In this document: positions 7,002-14,059 of the stretch, piece after piece
Layout: every line of letters starts with the position of its first letter
Position numbering within the stretch: position 1 is the stretch's first letter
Source: Jiangella rhizosphaerae
GTDB lineage: Bacteria > Actinomycetota > Actinomycetes > Jiangellales > Jiangellaceae
NCBI RefSeq assembly: GCF_003579925.1
Contig: NZ_QUAL01000030.1
Span: 1 to 35,899, forward strand
DNA length: 35,899 bases
Reading direction: 5' to 3'
Notes under the pieces: model-generated
Database searches by the model: none
Told to the model about the DNA's origin: nothing
What the model saw: only the letters and a program-made list of their open reading frames with translations
Position numbers and translations under genes: made by a program

Positions 7002-8734
7002 GGCCGTGCCACGCTCGGATCCGTGGCCGCGAGGACCCGGTGCACCTGCTGGATCACCACCGACCCCTCGCCGACGGCCGACGCGACCCGCTTGACCGAC
7101 CCGCGGCGGACGTCGCCGACCGCGAACACGCCCGGCACACAGGTCTCGAGCATCAGCGGCTGCCGCTCCAGCGGCCAGCGCCGCGCGGCGTGGCTGTCCA
7201 TGACGTCCGGCCCGGTGAACAGGTAGCCCCACTGGTCGCGCTCGATCCGCTCGGGCAGCCAGGACGTGTGCGGCTCGGCCCCGATCAGCACGAACAGCCC
7301 CGTCGCCGGCTCGGTGTGCGTCTCACCCGTGTCGCGGTCGCGGAGCTCGATCCAGGCCAGCCGGCCGCTGCCGCCACCGTCGACCACCTCGGTGTGCAGC
7401 CGTACCCGGATGCCGGCCGCGTCGATGGCGTCGATGAGGTACTGCGACATGCTGTCGGCCAGCGACGCGCCGCGCACCAGCAGCGTGACGGAGCTCGCGT
7501 AGCGCGACAGGTGCATGGCGGCCTGCCCGGCCGAATTGCCGCCGCCGACGACGAAGACCGGCTCGCCCGCCATCGCGCGGGCCTCGGACACCGACGCGCC
7601 GTAGAAGACGCCCGCTCCCTCGAACGCCTCCAGCGACCGCACGCCGATGCGCCGGTAGCTGACCCCGGTGGCCAGCACGACGGCGCGCGCCCGGGCCCGC
7701 TGCCCGTCGGCCGCCGTCAGGACGTACCAGCCGTCCTCGGAGGTCAGGTCGACGAGCTCGCGCATCAGCAGGAACGTCGTCCCGAACACCCACGCCTGCT
7801 GGTAGGCCCGCTGGGCCAGTTCCGCGCCGCTGATGCCGCGGGAGAAGCCGAGGTAGTTGCGGATCAGCGAGCTGGACCCGGCCTGCCCGCCGATCGACTC
7901 CCGCTCGACCACGAGGGTGTGCAGCCCCTCCGACGACGCGTAGACGGCGGCGGCGAGCCCCGCCGGCCCGGCGCCGACGACGATGACGTCGAAGTCCGTC
8001 TCCGCGCCCAGCGTGGTGTCGACCCCGTAGGCGTCGGCCAGCTGGGTGTTCGTCGGGTCGACCAGCACCCGGCCGTCGTGCAGCAGGACCACCGGCGCCG
8101 TGGCGTCCTCGAGGCCGGCCGCCGCGAGCGCCGTCCGGCCCTCGTCGGTGTCGGAGGGGTGGAACTGGTGCTGCACGCCGTTGCGGACCAGCAGGCTGCG
8201 CAGCTCGTGGGCGCGCGGCGACCAGCGCTCGGCAACGACCGTCACCTCGCGCGGCGCGGCCGAGACCGACCGCTCCCACTCCAGCAGGAACTCGGTGACC
8301 GTGCGGTGGAAGTACTCGTCCGGCGAGCGCCACGGCCGCAGCGCGTAGTAGTCGATCTTGCCCAGCGCGATCAACCGGTGGATGGCGTCGGCGGTCGCGC
8401 GATCGGCCCACGCGCCCCAGTCGACGACGAGCGCCCGTTTGGCCTCCGGGTACAGCTGTTTGACCTGCCCGAAGACGGCGTCGGCGGGGTCGTCCTCGCC
8501 CGGCGCGGGCGGCGGACGGTCGCACAGGACCAGCGCGACCTGCAGTCCGCGGTCGCGCAGCGATTCCAGCGTCGTCAGCCCGGCCGCGCCGCTGCGCTCG
8601 TCGACGACGTCGTAGTCGCCGCCGTAGCGCCGGCGCAGCTGATCGGCGATGCGCCCCTGGCCCGCGGTGTCATGAGCGTGCTCGATGACGACCAGCACCG
8701 GCCGGCGCTGGTCCGGCTGGACGGACATGGCCAC
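6998..8734 (-). CDS. Thioredoxin-reductase-like FAD/NAD(P) flavoprotein with fused N-terminal receiver-like and glutaredoxin-like regions
   Basis: The 578-aa protein has three parts. Residues 10-155 resemble a response-regulator-like domain (LVVIEH..., LVVDWGAWAD). Residues 163-240 have a glutaredoxin-like fold pattern (VTVVAERWSPRAHELRSLL ... ATAPVV) without its CxxC. Residues 247-570 form a thioredoxin-reductase-like module with FAD motif GAGPAG (254-259), NAD(P) motif GGGNSA (397-402) and terminal FAD patch VFAVGD (536-541). Thioredoxin reductases have a CxxC dithiol near residue 380; here the segment reads YGASVSEA, so it cannot do classical dithiol exchange. GTG 8734 is chosen because GGAGG lies 6 nt upstream; ATG 8728 is the alternative. 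Its stop overlaps the cyclase start by 4 nt. Confidence 0.88.
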   Translation of the reverse strand: MAMSVQPDQRRPVLVVIEHAHDTAGQGRIADQLRRRYGGDYDVVDERSGAAGLTTLESLRDRGLQVALVLCDRPPPAPGEDDPADAVFGQVKQLYPEAKRALVVDWGAWADRATADAIHRLIALGKIDYYALRPWRSPDEYFHRTVTEFLLEWERSVSAAPREVTVVAERWSPRAHELRSLLVRNGVQHQFHPSDTDEGRTALAAAGLEDATAPVVLLHDGRVLVDPTNTQLADAYGVDTTLGAETDFDVIVVGAGPAGLAAAVYASSEGLHTLVVERESIGGQAGSSSLIRNYLGFSRGISGAELAQRAYQQAWVFGTTFLLMRELVDLTSEDGWYVLTAADGQRARARAVVLATGVSYRRIGVRSLEAFEGAGVFYGASVSEARAMAGEPVFVVGGGNSAGQAAMHLSRYASSVTLLVRGASLADSMSQYLIDAIDAAGIRVRLHTEVVDGGGSGRLAWIELRDRDTGETHTEPATGLFVLIGAEPHTSWLPERIERDQWGYLFTGPDVMDSHAARRWPLERQPLMLETCVPGVFAVGDVRRGSVKRVASAVGEGSVVIQQVHRVLAATDPSVARP

Positions 8735-8869
8735 GCCGCACCTCCCCCCGAAGGCCGCGGCCGGCCGTGCCCGTGGCCGGCCGCTTGCGGCGAGTCTACG
8801 GCCCGGACGGGGCGTTGTGACCGGTTGCGACGGGAGTAAGCGGCAGCACGGGCACGCGTCAGCGGGCGC

Positions 8870-8875
8870 GATAAT
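8870..8875 (+). promoter_or_regulatory. -10 element GATAAT of arfB, leaderless type
   Basis: GATAAT (5 of 6 matches to TATAAT) ends 6 nt before GTG 8882, and there is no Shine-Dalgarno in the gap. It lies in the 147-bp divergent spacer with the flavoprotein gene. Confidence 0.55.
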
Positions 8876-8881
8876 CGGCTG

Positions 8882-9307
8882 GTGGCGCCGGTCCGAGTCC
8901 GAGAGACGCTCGTCATCCCCGACGACGAGCTGTCCTGGCGGTTCTCCCGCTCGAGCGGACCGGGCGGCCAGGGCGTCAACACCACCGACTCGCGGGTCGA
9001 GCTGTCCTTCGACGTGACGGCGTCGCGAGTGCTCAGCGCGACGGCCCGGGCCCGGATCGCCGAGCGGCTGCGGCACCGTCTGGTCGACGGCGTGCTGACG
9101 GTCGTCGCGTCGGAGCACCGGTCGCAGCTGCGCAACCGGGAGGCGGCTCAGGAACGGCTGGCGGCGCTGCTGGAGGATGCGCTGCGGCCGCCTCCGCCGC
9201 CCCGCCGGCCGACGAAGCCGTCGCGAGCGGCCCGGGCTCGCCGGGTGGAGCAGAAGCGCCGGGCCGGCGAGACCAAACGGCTGCGCCGCCGCCCCGACGA
9301 CGCCTGA
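8882..9307 (+). CDS. arfB: ArfB/YaeJ-type peptidyl-tRNA hydrolase (stalled-ribosome rescue)
   Basis: ArfB proteins enter ribosomes stalled without a stop codon and release the nascent chain. The 141-aa product has the catalytic GGQ loop in SSGPGGQGVNTTDSRV (near residues 24-39), no release-factor codon-recognition domain, and a basic C-terminal tail rich in Arg and Lys (RRVEQKRRAGETKRLRRR). In characterised family members this tail lies in the empty mRNA channel. The length is that expected for ArfB, not RF1 or RF2. GTG 8882 has a -10 element 6 nt upstream, so the mRNA is probably leaderless. Confidence 0.9.
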   Translation: MAPVRVRETLVIPDDELSWRFSRSSGPGGQGVNTTDSRVELSFDVTASRVLSATARARIAERLRHRLVDGVLTVVASEHRSQLRNREAAQERLAALLEDALRPPPPPRRPTKPSRAARARRVEQKRRAGETKRLRRRPDDA

Positions 9308-9418
9308 GGTCACCCGCCGACGCCGTCCCGCGTCCCCGTCCCCCGCTGACCCCGTCCCCGGCCCCACGTTGATGGGAGGTGGACGGCGCTCCCGGAGCGG
9401 AACCGGGCGGACGGGTGG

Positions 9419-9829
9419 CTAGACGCTCAGGCTGGGCTTGATCGCGACCAGCCGGCCGAGCAGGCCGTTGACGAACGTCGGCGACTGGTCGGTCGAGAGG
9501 TCGCGGGCCAGCGACACCGCCTCGTCGAGCGCCACGGGGTCGGGGACGTCGTCGCGGTAGAGCACCTCGTAGACGCCGATGCGCAGGACGTTGCGGTCGA
9601 CCGCCGGCATCCGCTCCAGCGTCCAGCCCTCGGAGTAGGTCGAGATGAGCTCGTCGATGCGCTCACGATGCGCGATGACACCCTCGACCAGCTGGACGGT
9701 GTACTCGTTCAGCGGCTGCTCGGCGGTGGCCATGCGGTGCGACAGCGTGGCGCCGAGGGTGAGGCCGCGCAGCTCGGACTCGTACAGGATGTCGAGCGCG
9801 CGCTTGCGGGCGCGGCTCCTGGCTGGCAT
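9419..9829 (-). CDS. nusB: Transcription antitermination factor NusB
   Basis: NusB pairs with S10 (NusE) on boxA RNA and supports rRNA transcription. The 136-aa protein shows the all-helical NusB pattern: N-terminal ARSRARKRALDILYESEL, central WTLERMPAVDRNVLRIGVYEVLY and C-terminal ALDEAVSLARDLS followed by FVNGLLGRL. It is the last gene of the pepQ-efp-nusB group, 13 bp after efp, the usual actinobacterial position. Confidence 0.96.
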   Translation of the reverse strand: MPARSRARKRALDILYESELRGLTLGATLSHRMATAEQPLNEYTVQLVEGVIAHRERIDELISTYSEGWTLERMPAVDRNVLRIGVYEVLYRDDVPDPVALDEAVSLARDLSTDQSPTFVNGLLGRLVAIKPSLSV

Positions 9830-9842
9830 GCCCCGGCGCCCG

Positions 9843-10403
9843 TCAGCCCGCGCGGCCGAGGTAGGAGCCGTCGCGGGTGTCGACCTTGATCTTCTCGCCG
9901 CTGGTGATGAACAGCGGCACCTGCACCTCGTAGCCGGTCTCGAGCCGGGCCGGCTTGTTGCCGCCGGTGGAGCGGTCGCCCTGCAGGCCCGGCTCGGTGT
10001 ACTCGATGGTGAGCACGACCGAGGCCGGGAGCTCGACGAACAGCGGGGTGCCGTCGTGCAGGCCGACGGTGGCGTCCTGGTTCTCGAGCATGAAGTTCGC
10101 GGCGTCGCCGACGACGCCGGCCGGGACGTGCGTCTGCTCGTAGCTCTGGGTGTCCATGAACACGAAGTCGTCGCCGTCGCGGTAGAGGTAGGTCATCTCG
10201 CGGCGGTCGACGTTGGCGGTCTCGACCTTCACGCCAGCGTTGAACGTCTTGTCGACCACCTTGCCCGAGATGACGTTCTTGAGCTTCGTCCGCACGAACG
10301 CGCCGCCCTTGCCGGGCTTGACGTGCTGGAACTCCACCACGCTCCACAGTTGCCCGTCGAGGTTGAGCACGATGCCGTTCTTGAGGTCGTTGGTCGTCGC
10401 CAC
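9843..10403 (-). CDS. efp: Translation elongation factor P
   Basis: EF-P relieves ribosome stalling at polyproline stretches. The 186-aa length is canonical, with the KOW-like domain I followed by two OB domains and ending in [14 protein letters not shown]. The tip loop reads KPGKGGAF with Lys32 at the position that is modified in some bacteria. No modification gene (epmA, earP, ymfI) is in the window. GTG 10403 is preceded by AAGG about 9 nt upstream. It sits between the proline peptidase and nusB, 45 bp after the former, so it is probably cotranscribed. Confidence 0.97.
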   Translation of the reverse strand: MATTNDLKNGIVLNLDGQLWSVVEFQHVKPGKGGAFVRTKLKNVISGKVVDKTFNAGVKVETANVDRREMTYLYRDGDDFVFMDTQSYEQTHVPAGVVGDAANFMLENQDATVGLHDGTPLFVELPASVVLTIEYTEPGLQGDRSTGGNKPARLETGYEVQVPLFITSGEKIKVDTRDGSYLGRAG

Positions 10404-10448
10404 GTCGCTCTTGCCTTCTTCGTCGTCTTGGTCGCGGCCCCGGTCGCG

Positions 10449-11558
10449 TCAGGCGTCCAGGACCAGCAGGTCCTTGGTGGTGGGTGTGAGCAGCTCGGAA
10501 CCGCCGGAGGCCCGAACCGCCAGCGTGTCCTCGATGCGGACGCCGCCGCGGCCGGGCAGGTAGATCCCGGGCTCGACGGTCACAGCCATGCGATCGGCCA
10601 GTGTACCCGTCGCGGAGTACCCGAGCGTCGGCGCCTCGTGAACCTCCAGGCCCACGCCGTGTCCGGTGCCGTGGCCGAAGTTCTCCTTGTAGCCGGCATC
10701 GTCGATGACGGCGCGGCTGGCGTGGTCGACCGACATGCACTCGGCGCCGACGGCGACGGCCTCGGTGCCGGCCCGCTGGGCGGTGGCGACGAGGTCGTAG
10801 ATCTCCCGCTGCCAGTCCTGCGGCTGGGCTCCGATGACAGACGTGCGGGTGCAGTCGGCGTGGTAGCCGCGGTAGACGGCGCCGAAGTCGATCTTCAGCA
10901 GGTCGCCGCGCTCGACCACGCGGTCCGTCGGCCGGTGGTGCGGGATGGCGCTGTTCGGGCCGGCCGCGACGATGGTCTCGAAGGCGATGCCGTCGGCGCC
11001 GTGGCCGAACATCCGCCACTCCAGGTCGCGGGCGATCTCTTTCTCCGTCCGCCCGGCGAATCCGCCCGCCGCGTAGAGGTCCTCGAGCGCCCGGCACGAG
11101 ATGGCGCAGGCCTCGGCCAGCAGGCCGATCTCGTCCTCGTCCTTGACTGCGCGCAGCTGCTCGACGGCGCGGCCCAGGTGGACGCTCTCGACGGCGGCCG
11201 GCTCGGCGTCGAGCGCCGCCTGGACCGACTCCCAGAGCTCGAGGGTGACGGCGTGCTCCTCGACGCCGAGCCGTAGACTCCCCCCGGCCTTCGCCGCACG
11301 CGCGGCGAGCGACGCCGCGACACTCCGCTCGACCAGCAGCTCGACGTCTTCTGCCACGGCCTTCGCCGCCGTAGAATAACGGCTATCCGTGGCAAGCACG
11401 GCCGAACCGTCCGAGCTCAGGAGCAATGCCGCGTTACTGCTGTCGAGGCCGGTGAGATAACGGACGTTGACCAGGCTTGTGACTAGCGCCGCGTCAATCT
11501 TGTCATCAACCAGCCTCCGGGCCAGTTCAGCGCGTCGCTTCGCGTGGGTCTCCGCCAT
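10449..11558 (-). CDS. pepQ: Xaa-Pro aminopeptidase/dipeptidase (M24 family)
   Basis: Cleaves X-Pro bonds. The 369-aa protein has a creatinase-like N-terminal domain (1-125) and a pita-bread M24 catalytic domain. The five metal ligands of the dinuclear site are visible: Asp in LLKIDFG, Asp in HADCTRT, His in GHGTGHGVGLEVHE, Glu in VTVEPGIYL and Glu in GVRIEDT. This peptidase regularly stands just upstream of efp in actinobacteria. ATG 11558 has GAGGG 8 nt upstream. In most relatives aroQ lies immediately upstream, but here about 2 kb of unrelated genes intervene. PepQ versus PepP naming is uncertain; the family is not. Confidence 0.92.
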   Translation of the reverse strand: MAETHAKRRAELARRLVDDKIDAALVTSLVNVRYLTGLDSSNAALLLSSDGSAVLATDSRYSTAAKAVAEDVELLVERSVAASLAARAAKAGGSLRLGVEEHAVTLELWESVQAALDAEPAAVESVHLGRAVEQLRAVKDEDEIGLLAEACAISCRALEDLYAAGGFAGRTEKEIARDLEWRMFGHGADGIAFETIVAAGPNSAIPHHRPTDRVVERGDLLKIDFGAVYRGYHADCTRTSVIGAQPQDWQREIYDLVATAQRAGTEAVAVGAECMSVDHASRAVIDDAGYKENFGHGTGHGVGLEVHEAPTLGYSATGTLADRMAVTVEPGIYLPGRGGVRIEDTLAVRASGGSELLTPTTKDLLVLDA

Positions 11559-11650
11559 CTTCTACGCCCTCTCTACCGTTGCTGACCTGTGTAGATGTCG
11601 TGGTATTTCAATAATTGAGACGGGTGCTTCGCAGTTGATCACCGCTCGAC

Positions 11651-11656
11651 TACGCT
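11651..11656 (+). promoter_or_regulatory. -10 element TACGCT, leaderless type
   Basis: TACGCT ends 7 nt before ATG 11664. It favours that codon over GTG 11658, which would lie only 1 nt after the hexamer. Confidence 0.55.
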
Positions 11657-11663
11657 CGTGATC

Positions 11664-12137
11664 ATGCTCATCCTAGGCCTGGTCGTCATCGTCATTCTGG
11701 CCCTCGTCATGAGCTTTCTCGTCATTCGGCGTGGGCCCGAGACAACCACCGCGCGCACCTTCTCTTCGTCGTTGACACCGCCCCCCGGTGTACGGCTCCC
11801 CCGCGAGTTGCAGGACGAGGCTCGTGATGTCGCATCGCGCGGCAATACCGACCAAGCCGTGAAAATCCTGCAGAAGCGGGCAAGCCTTCCACTACCGCAG
11901 GCTACCGCCATCGTCTACGCGCTTCAGGCGGGACAGGTGTTCCCGGAGCCCGAGCCGGTCAGCACCGCGCCGTCGACGCCGGCCCGCCGCCGCGGCGCCA
12001 TCGACGCCGAACTGCTGGCGACGCTGCGCCGCCTGGTCAGTCAGGACCGCCTGCGCCGTACGGCCGCCATCCGGCTGCTCAAGGAGCGCACCGGCATGAA
12101 CAGCCGCGACGCCCGGCGGTTCCTCGACGCCCTCTGA
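11664..12137 (+). CDS. Membrane-anchored protein with two degenerate L7/L12-CTD-like repeats
   Basis: The 157-aa product has one N-terminal transmembrane helix (residues 1-21), a Ser/Thr/Pro linker, and two helix-turn-helix-like repeats at about 46-90 (DQAVKILQKRASLPLPQA) and 113-157 (AAIRLLKERTGMNSRDARRF). Their spacing matches the C-terminal domain of ribosomal protein L7/L12 (AVK..R...TGLGL.EAK), but the match is weak and the Lys70/Arg73/Lys84 equivalents are only partly kept. The membrane segment is at the extreme N-terminus, so the repeats probably face the cytoplasm. A better-preserved relative lies at 12967-13596, on the other side of vapBC. Function unknown. It begins a plus-strand block that splits the aroQ-pepQ arrangement. 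Confidence 0.75.
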   Translation: MLILGLVVIVILALVMSFLVIRRGPETTTARTFSSSLTPPPGVRLPRELQDEARDVASRGNTDQAVKILQKRASLPLPQATAIVYALQAGQVFPEPEPVSTAPSTPARRRGAIDAELLATLRRLVSQDRLRRTAAIRLLKERTGMNSRDARRFLDAL

Positions 12138-12163
12138 CCCGTGCTGGGACCCGAACTTCGGTC

Positions 12164-12194
12164 TTGATATCACTACCACCGTCGGTGATAGCAT
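12164..12194 (+). promoter_or_regulatory. vapBC promoter with overlapping inverted-repeat operator
   Basis: A -35-like TTGATA (12164-12169) and -10 TAGCAT (12189-12194) flank a 19-nt spacer, and the -10 ends 7 nt before the vapB ATG. Half-sites TATCAC (12168-12173) and GTGATA (12185-12190), separated by 11 nt, form an inverted repeat covering the promoter. This is where an autoregulating ribbon-helix-helix antitoxin would bind. Confidence 0.6.
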
Positions 12195-12201
12195 CTCGGG
12201 C

Positions 12202-12507
12202 ATGCGCCAGTTGCTGCTGCGGATCCCCGACGATCTCCACCGGCGGCTGAGCGCGCGAGCGCAGCGCGAGGGCGTCTCCATCAACGCCCTGGCCAACAAG
12301 GTGCTCTCCGCCGCGGCGCCGCCGCCTCCCCCGTCCGACGACGACATCGACGTGCGCCGCCTCGAGCTGCGCGAGAAGGCGCGCGAGCTCGGCCTCCTCG
12401 TCGAGAACCCGGCACCGTCGGTCCCTCCGGCCCAGTTCACCCGCGCGCTCAAGGCCACCGAGGGGGTCGGCCCGGTCGTCGACGAGCTGTGGTCCGACGG
12501 CCGATGA
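12202..12507 (+). CDS. vapB: Ribbon-helix-helix antitoxin, VapB type
   Basis: The 101-aa protein opens with a ribbon-helix-helix DNA-binding motif (residues 1-40: QLLLRIPDDLHRRLSARAQ, then SINALANKVL) and a proline run, followed by a charged helix that would wrap around the toxin. Such antitoxins neutralise the partner PIN nuclease and repress their own operon. The stop overlaps the toxin start in ATGA. An inverted-repeat operator covers the promoter and the mRNA looks leaderless. Family assignment as VapB/FitA-like rests on the N-terminal motif and on the linked PIN gene. Confidence 0.88.
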   Translation: MRQLLLRIPDDLHRRLSARAQREGVSINALANKVLSAAAPPPPPSDDDIDVRRLELREKARELGLLVENPAPSVPPAQFTRALKATEGVGPVVDELWSDGR

Positions 12508-12950
12508 GGATGCTCACCTACGTCGACTCCTCGGTGCTGGTGCGCTCCTACCTCGCCGACGAGCCGCAGCACGCCGTCGCGCGCGGCCTGATCGAGGGCC
12601 GCACGCTGCTGGTCACCTCCACGCTGGCGCTGCTGGAGGCGTCGTCCGCGCTGGTCCGGGCCGCGCGCACCCGCCGCTTCGGCGACGTCGACACCCTGCT
12701 GGCCAAGCTCTACGAAGAGGTCTCGCCCACCGGTCCCATCGCGCTGATCCGCGCCGACATCCTCGACACCGAGAACACCGCCCGGGTGCTCGTCCGCCGC
12801 TTCGGCCTCCGCGCGTGCGACGCCCTGCACCTGGCCATCGCCGACCTCGGTGCGCGGCCATTGGTCCGCTCGGGCGAGCGGGTGGGGTTCGCCTCGCACG
12901 ACCCCGCGCAGCGCGCGGCCGCCGCGGACCTGGGCTTCGTCCCCGTCTGA
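12504..12950 (+). CDS. vapC: PIN-domain ribonuclease toxin, VapC type
   Basis: The 148-aa PIN protein carries the expected acidic active-site residues: Asp8 in YVDSSVLVR, Glu in LLEASSALV, Asp in ACDALHLAIA and a late Asp in FASHDPAQ. VapC toxins cut tRNA or rRNA when the antitoxin is lost. ATG 12504 overlaps the antitoxin stop (ATGA), the usual coupling; ATG 12510 is a possible second start. All key residues are present, so the module looks intact. The following gene starts 16 nt after the stop but has its own -10 hexamer. Confidence 0.92.
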   Translation: MRMLTYVDSSVLVRSYLADEPQHAVARGLIEGRTLLVTSTLALLEASSALVRAARTRRFGDVDTLLAKLYEEVSPTGPIALIRADILDTENTARVLVRRFGLRACDALHLAIADLGARPLVRSGERVGFASHDPAQRAAAADLGFVPV

Positions 12951-12954
12951 CCGG

Positions 12955-12960
12955 TACCGT
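12955..12960 (+). promoter_or_regulatory. -10 element TACCGT, leaderless type
   Basis: TACCGT ends 6 nt before GTG 12967, which lacks a Shine-Dalgarno. It implies transcription independent of vapBC, 4 nt after the vapC stop. Confidence 0.5.
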
Positions 12961-12966
12961 CGCCCC

Positions 12967-13596
12967 GTGGACTTCTGGCTGATCGTCGTCATCGCCTTCG
13001 GGGCCGCGCTGGTGATCGGCTTCGGCATCGTTCTGGTGCGCGCCCGGGCCGACGCGGTGAGCGGGCCGACGCCGTCGTCACCCGGCGCGGAGCGACCCGT
13101 CCTGGACCGAGCCGAGCTCGACGCCGCCGTCGGCGCGCTGCTCGCCGAGGGCAGGCTCATCCCGGCGGTCAAGCTGATCCGGCAGCAGACCGGCCTGGGC
13201 CTGGCCGAGGCCAAGGCGTACGCCGACCGGCTGGCCGCCGGAGCGGACTCGGCCCCGCCGCCGCAGTCACCCCGGGCGTCGATCTCGCCGGAGGCGATGG
13301 CGCGCATCCAGCACCTCGTCGCCCAGGGCAAGAAGTTGCAGGCGGTCAAGGAGCTGCGCGAGCACACCCGTCTGGGACTCCGGGAGGCCAAGCTCACCGT
13401 CGACCGCATGGCCGAGTCGGCGGTGGTGCTGGCGGCCGAGCCGCCCGAGCCGCCCGCCGACCGCACCGACGAGGTGATGGCGCGGGTTCAGGCGCTGGTG
13501 GCGGAGGGCAAGAAGATCCAGGCGATCAAACTGCTGCTCGACAACGCGCCGGACCTGGACCTCAGGAAGGCGAAGGAGATCGTCGACCGGCTGTGA
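12967..13596 (+). CDS. Membrane-anchored protein with three L7/L12-CTD-like repeats
   Basis: The 209-aa product has one N-terminal transmembrane helix (3-25), a Pro/Ser linker and three repeats at about 47-91, 107-150 and 168-209. Each resembles the C-terminal domain of ribosomal L7/L12. Repeat 1 contains AVKLIRQQTGLGLAEAK and repeat 2 KLQAVKELREHTRLGLREAK. Equivalents of E. coli L12 Lys70, Arg73 and Lys84, which contact translation GTPases, are kept in both, and Lys65 in repeat 2. Repeat 3 has a one-residue insertion and is less regular. No L7/L12 N-terminal dimerisation domain is present, so it is not a ribosomal stalk protein. The function is unknown. GTG 12967 is set by the -10 element and by the transmembrane helix starting immediately after it. 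Confidence 0.82.
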   Translation: MDFWLIVVIAFGAALVIGFGIVLVRARADAVSGPTPSSPGAERPVLDRAELDAAVGALLAEGRLIPAVKLIRQQTGLGLAEAKAYADRLAAGADSAPPPQSPRASISPEAMARIQHLVAQGKKLQAVKELREHTRLGLREAKLTVDRMAESAVVLAAEPPEPPADRTDEVMARVQALVAEGKKIQAIKLLLDNAPDLDLRKAKEIVDRL

Positions 13597-13608
13597 CCGG
13601 CGGGCCGC

Positions 13609-14043
13609 TCAGACGAGGTCGGCGACGGCGCGCAGCGCGAGGTCGTAGGAGCCGAGCCCGAAGCCGGCGACGGTGCCCGTGGCGACGCCGGCGACGACGC
13701 TGGTATGCCGGAACTCCTCGCGCGCGGCCGGGTTGGAGATGTGCACCTCGACCAGCGGCGCCCGCAGCTGCGCGCACGCGTCGCGCAGCGCGTAGGAGTA
13801 GTGCGTGAACGCGGCCGGGTTGAGCACCACCGGCGTGCCGGCGTCGGCGGCCTCGTGCAGCCAGTGCACCAGCTCGGCCTCGTCGTCGGTCTGCCGCACG
13901 TCGGCGTCGAGCCCGAGGCCGGCGGCGGTCTTGCGACAGCGCTCCACCAGGCCGGCGAACGTCGTGCTGCCGTAGACGTCCGGCTCGCGGGACCCCAGGC
14001 GGCCGAGGTTGGGACCGTTGAGCACCAGTACGCGCGTCGTCAC
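13609..14043 (-). CDS. aroQ: Type II 3-dehydroquinate dehydratase
   Basis: Third step of the shikimate pathway: 3-dehydroquinate to 3-dehydroshikimate. The 144-aa product has the type II signatures: [17 protein letters not shown], which includes the catalytic Tyr, [15 protein letters not shown] and [17 protein letters not shown] with the catalytic His. GTG 14043 gives the typical family start ([11 protein letters not shown]) and lies 7 nt after a TATTGT -10 hexamer; GTG 14052 is in frame but would lie inside the gap. It is part of the aroC-aroK-aroB set but separated from aroB by about 2.6 kb of other genes. Only 16 bp lie between it and the aldo/keto reductase upstream. Confidence 0.94.
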   Translation of the reverse strand: MTTRVLVLNGPNLGRLGSREPDVYGSTTFAGLVERCRKTAAGLGLDADVRQTDDEAELVHWLHEAADAGTPVVLNPAAFTHYSYALRDACAQLRAPLVEVHISNPAAREEFRHTSVVAGVATGTVAGFGLGSYDLALRAVADLV

Positions 14044-14050
14044 GGCCTGC

Positions 14051-14056
14051 ACAATA
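14051..14056 (-). promoter_or_regulatory. -10 element TATTGT of aroQ, leaderless type
   Basis: TATTGT on the minus strand ends 7 nt before GTG 14043. It suggests aroQ keeps its own promoter now that it is detached from aroB. Confidence 0.5.
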
Positions 14057-14059
14057 TCG

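Noticed and set aside
5403-7226. A 607-codon plus-strand open frame opposite the cyclase
   Set aside because: Composition is dominated by Arg, Gln, Asp and Gly, typical of the antisense shadow of a GC-rich membrane-protein gene.
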